A DNA stretch of 64,000 nucleotides, taken from the NCBI GenBank assembly GCA_944324135.1, contig CALUVE010000004.1:25494-89493 (forward strand). Reading direction: 5' to 3'. Below the pieces are notes generated by a model. It worked only from the letters and a program-made list of their open reading frames with translations. It was not told where the DNA came from and made no database searches. The stretch is from Candidatus Gastranaerophilales bacterium. GTDB lineage: Bacteria > Cyanobacteriota > Vampirovibrionia > Gastranaerophilales > Gastranaerophilaceae. A program made the translations under genes and the position numbers. Below, piece after piece: positions 61,924-64,000 of the stretch; position 1 is the stretch's first letter, and every line of letters starts with the position of its first letter.

Positions 61924-62658
61924 CTAATTTGTCTGTCCAGCTCTATAACCGCACCATGCCATAATCACCGGAAGGATATTTTCTATAGGAATTTTATGCA
62001 GCCATGATGAAGCTTTTTTAGAAGAAGTTTCTGCGATATCATCAGCTGCTGACTGAATTTTTTTAGATTTTAATATAGCGAAAACACCGACAGCGTCATC
62101 AATATTGGCTATAGCGTCTTTAAAACCTAATTTTCTGTCGGGAACCTTATTTTTCGGGTCAGTGACTTTATTCGTAATATTTGATGCAAGCTGCATTCCG
62201 AGCAGCAGCCCCAAAACAGTCACAGCGGTTTTTACAATTGGAGTATTATACCGCGTGCTGTTAGACGCAAGCACAAGACCGCCGGTGACAAAACCGGCAG
62301 GGAGAGCCGCATTTAAAAACTGGAAAATCCCCTCTGTACATTTTTCTTTTTTATCTTCATTAGTTGCACCTATGCTTCCAACTGCAACACCACCGGTAAT
62401 AGCAGCAGCAGCAAGTCCTACTATTTCTTTAAGTCCATATTCTATTTTCCAGAAGCGGACATTCTGGACTTTTGCAATGACACCAACAGCTGCCGCTGCG
62501 CCGAGTGCTGACCCTATAATAGCTTTTGATTTTGTATAGCTATCAGATTCTATCCTGTTATGGTAACGAAAAGTTTTTTTTGTTTTTGTATCACTCTGAC
62601 AAAACGGCAAAAACACATTTGGAATATTTTGACTAAGATTATTTACTAAGAGTGTCAT
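61924..62658 (-). CDS. Glycine/alanine-rich membrane protein of unknown function
   Basis: 244 aa. N-terminal 45 residues polar, then four or five hydrophobic segments rich in Gly/Ala (AIIGSALGAAAAVGVIAK, VGLAAAAITGGVAVGS, LPAGFVTGGLVLAS, AVTVLGLLLGMQLAS), and a last one near the C terminus. It resembles other integral membrane proteins of unknown role in this lineage; no named family recognised. No Shine-Dalgarno; TATAAT ends 6 bp before the ATG, again a leaderless layout. Confidence 0.6.
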   Translation of the reverse strand: MTLLVNNLSQNIPNVFLPFCQSDTKTKKTFRYHNRIESDSYTKSKAIIGSALGAAAAVGVIAKVQNVRFWKIEYGLKEIVGLAAAAITGGVAVGSIGATNEDKKEKCTEGIFQFLNAALPAGFVTGGLVLASNSTRYNTPIVKTAVTVLGLLLGMQLASNITNKVTDPKNKVPDRKLGFKDAIANIDDAVGVFAILKSKKIQSAADDIAETSSKKASSWLHKIPIENILPVIMAWCGYRAGQTN

Positions 62659-62664
62659 ACTAGT

Positions 62665-62670
62665 ATTATA
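62665..62670 (-). promoter_or_regulatory. -10 box abutting the membrane-protein start
   Basis: Minus strand TATAAT, then ACTAGT, then ATG. Predicted leaderless transcript. Confidence 0.5.
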
Positions 62671-62699
62671 ACCGAAACAAATATTTTTTTGCTAATGTC

Positions 62700-62727
62700 T
62701 TGACAGTGAAAATTTATTTGATAGGAT
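62700..62727 (+). promoter_or_regulatory. Promoter for tRNA-Val
   Basis: TTGACA, 16-bp spacer, TAGGAT, 14 bp before the tRNA. The string TTGACAGTGAA also forms the -35 region of rplU. Confidence 0.55.
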
Positions 62728-62741
62728 AGTAAATGTGGTGA

Positions 62742-62817
62742 GGGCGTTTAGCTCAGTTGGTAGAGCGTCTCCCTTACAAGGAGAGGGTCAGAAGTTCGAG
62801 TCTTCTAACGCCCACCA
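62742..62817 (+). tRNA. tRNA-Val (anticodon TAC), CCA encoded
   Basis: Acceptor GGGCGTT/AACGCCC, D arm GCTC/GAGC, anticodon stem CTCCC-TTAC-region with loop CTTACAA (TAC), T arm AGAAG-TTCGAGT-CTTCT, discriminator A, then CCA in the genome. The other three tRNA genes in the window lack encoded CCA. Confidence 0.96.
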
Positions 62818-62822
62818 TTTAT

Positions 62823-62852
62823 AAAAAGAGACCAATTAAGGTCTCTTTTTTA
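62823..62852 (+). terminator. Intrinsic terminator after tRNA-Val
   Basis: AAAAAGAGACC-aattaa-GGTCTCTTTTTT, perfect stem with a T run, 6 bp beyond the CCA. Confidence 0.85.
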
Positions 62853-62888
62853 ATGTAAAATTTCAAATATAATGTGGGTTTGTAGGAT

Positions 62889-62921
62889 AAACACTTTAAA
62901 GAGAATTTCTCTTAAGTGTTT
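62889..62921. repeat. Inverted repeat between tRNA-Val and the decayed gene
   Basis: AAACACTT pairs with AAGTGTTT, and inside it AAGAGA with TCTCTT, giving a 14-bp hairpin. A T8 stretch follows after 8 bp. It could be a second terminator or the end of a small mobile element. No gene is visible in the surrounding 62,853-63,050. Confidence 0.6.
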
Positions 62922-63050
62922 AGATTGATTTTTTTTAGAAAATATTTACAAAATTCTCTTTTGGGCAAAACATTACCCTCTCTATTAAAGAAACTTTTTT
63001 TGTGATATAAAGCAATTATCAATTTAATTTATAATTTTAGGAATTTAGTT

Positions 63051-63774
63051 ATGGAAAAAACAAGAATAGATAGTATTTTTACAAAAGGAAGAAATATAGA
63101 AATTCCATTTTTCCAATAGTGACAAACAAGAACAAAAGAAAATTTTTAAATTTTTGGAATCTTACATAATGAGGAGAATGGTATGTGATTGGTCTACAAA
63201 AAATTATAACAACATGTTTCAATCATTTATAAGAAGTGAAATATTAACCGCTGATGCTTTAAAATATGAAATATTTAATACCAAAAAAGATTTTAGTAAA
63301 AATTCAAAAATGCCAGATAATAAAGAAATCTCAGAGGCAATTTCTCATAATGGGCATACTAACAAAAAAGCAAAAGGCATTTTATACCTCATAGAAACAG
63401 CCTTAAGAGATGATAAACATTGTACATCCTTATTAGCACTCAGTAAATATGACTTAGAGTATATACTACCTCAGAATTGGCAGTCTAATTGGAAAATGCA
63501 AGACATGACTCCAGAAAATATACAAACACGAAATGAATATATTAATTTATTAGGAAATAAGACAATACTTACCAGTCGTTTGAACAGAGCTATTAAGAAT
63601 GCTGAATGGAAAATTAAAAAATCCGGAGATGAAAAACATTCTGGTTTGGATAAATATGCAGCAGGTCTTGAAACTTTTGAATTTCAAAATCTTGACAAAT
63701 GGGATGAAACAGAAATTGAAAATAGAAATACAAGATTGTCTAATTTAATTAATCAAATCTGGAATATTATATAG
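63051..63774 (+). pseudogene. Decayed DUF262/DUF1524 (GmrSD/type IV restriction-like) protein
   Basis: The 22-codon start MEKTRIDSIFTKGRNIEIPF is the DUF262 N terminus and stops at FFQ, where the family continues with the catalytic R-Y/F-x-W segment. After the stop the frame changes, and the C-terminal domain appears: FLESYIMRRMVCDWSTKNYN, then YDLEYILPQNW, NLLGNKTILTSRLNRAIKN and a WDETEIENRN-like tail. About 400 residues in the middle are missing. The HNH motif normally reads EHILP; here it is EYILP, so the catalytic His is lost. The 206-aa C-terminal frame (from 63,154) may still be translated, but activity is unlikely. Confidence 0.75.
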
Positions 63775-64000
63775 TTAGACTGTAATTACTGTATATATTT
63801 TTTAATATTTTGGTATACTTTTCTCTCAACTCTTTCGGGGCAATGATTTCTACATTTGTACCCCATTTAAAAATGTTCCAGAGGATTGATTTTGTGCCAG
63901 AGGATTTGAATGTTACAATTACAGCCCCGTTTTTCTGCTGTTTTATTTGTTGGGTCGGGTGGAAATTGTATTTCATTACATCATCTGCGATTTCTTTTTT
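63767..64000 (-). CDS. WYL-domain transcriptional regulator, C-terminal part
   Basis: The frame is open from the right edge; 77 codons are visible. GAVIVTFKSSGTKSILWNIF and WGTNVEIIAPKELREKYTKIL match the C-terminal extension of WYL/DeoR-like regulators, in which an E(V/I)-xPxxLR pattern closes the ligand domain. The N-terminal DNA-binding domain lies outside the window. It overlaps the end of the decayed restriction gene by 8 nt in convergent orientation. WYL regulators are frequent in defence islands and often sense nucleic-acid ligands; control of the neighbouring system is inferred. Confidence 0.75.
   Translation of the reverse strand, partial: KKEIADDVMKYNFHPTQQIKQQKNGAVIVTFKSSGTKSILWNIFKWGTNVEIIAPKELREKYTKILKNIYSNYSLTI

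Overview
This window is a gene-dense, AT-rich bacterial chromosome segment. It most likely comes from a non-photosynthetic sister lineage of the cyanobacteria (Vampirovibrionia/Melainabacteria, probably a gut Gastranaerophilales). Three observations support this. There is a DUF561/Ycf23 gene, a family otherwise known from cyanobacteria and plastids. A full Gram-negative lipopolysaccharide toolkit is present (kdsB, waaA, msbA). Several unrecognised proteins carry an Asn/Ser-rich N terminus ending in short motifs such as NFQG or NFNA, which I associate with this lineage from memory. No photosynthesis gene is visible. The assignment is an inference.

Layout. 0-4.2 kb (minus): kdsB (cut by the edge), prmA, accA, accD, then a 51-aa orphan with rpmA and rplU. 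4.3-11.4 kb (plus): a compact peptidoglycan/division operon murF-mraY-murD-ftsW-murG ending in folC. 11.5-17.3 kb: a membrane glycosyltransferase, the ycf23-like gene, an exported trypsin-like protease, ilvE, an MlaE-type permease and a winged-helix protein with a histone-like linker. 17.4-24.4 kb (minus): a B12-binding radical SAM enzyme, an MFS transporter, a two-gene orphan complex I/hydrogenase-4-like membrane pair, pyrG and gatC. 24.5-31.1 kb: a SigF-like sigma factor overlapping a prepilin peptidase, then ruvA, dnaA, an rRNA methyltransferase, pepP and a parvulin. 31.1-37.6 kb: a structured minus-strand RNA with its own terminator, tRNA-Gly, mscS, rlmH, an M49-like metalloprotein coupled to a phosphomevalonate-kinase-like P-loop enzyme, queA and yidC. 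37.6-43 kb: tRNA-Pro, rubredoxin, a thioesterase, a pseudouridine synthase, coaE, a Cys/His hydrolase-like protein and msbA.

43-62.7 kb: a duplicated, interrupted tRNA-Leu region; an alpha-1,2-fucosyltransferase facing a glycosyltransferase with a 13-base poly-C tract (a probable phase-variable switch); rplS-rbgA-rnhB; Sel1/TPR proteins; mnmG; a trmD-rimM operon led by a zinc-ribbon/RG-rich protein with a duplicated domain; a NarL-type regulator; a GH13-like enzyme; recN; rpoD; waaA with an 11-base poly-G tract upstream; and a small membrane protein. 62.7-64 kb: tRNA-Val followed by a decayed DUF262/DUF1524 (GmrSD-type) gene and a WYL-domain regulator, which looks like the eroded edge of an accessory or defence island.

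Two themes run through the window. First, surface glycans: Kdo synthesis and transfer, lipid A flipping, a fucosyltransferase and homopolymer tracts together suggest variable lipopolysaccharide. Second, promoter grammar: many genes have extended -10 boxes (TGnTAtAAT), and in seven cases the -10 box ends 5-7 nt before a start codon with no usable Shine-Dalgarno at the spacing of its neighbours. This suggests leaderless mRNAs, including dnaA, mnmG and recN.
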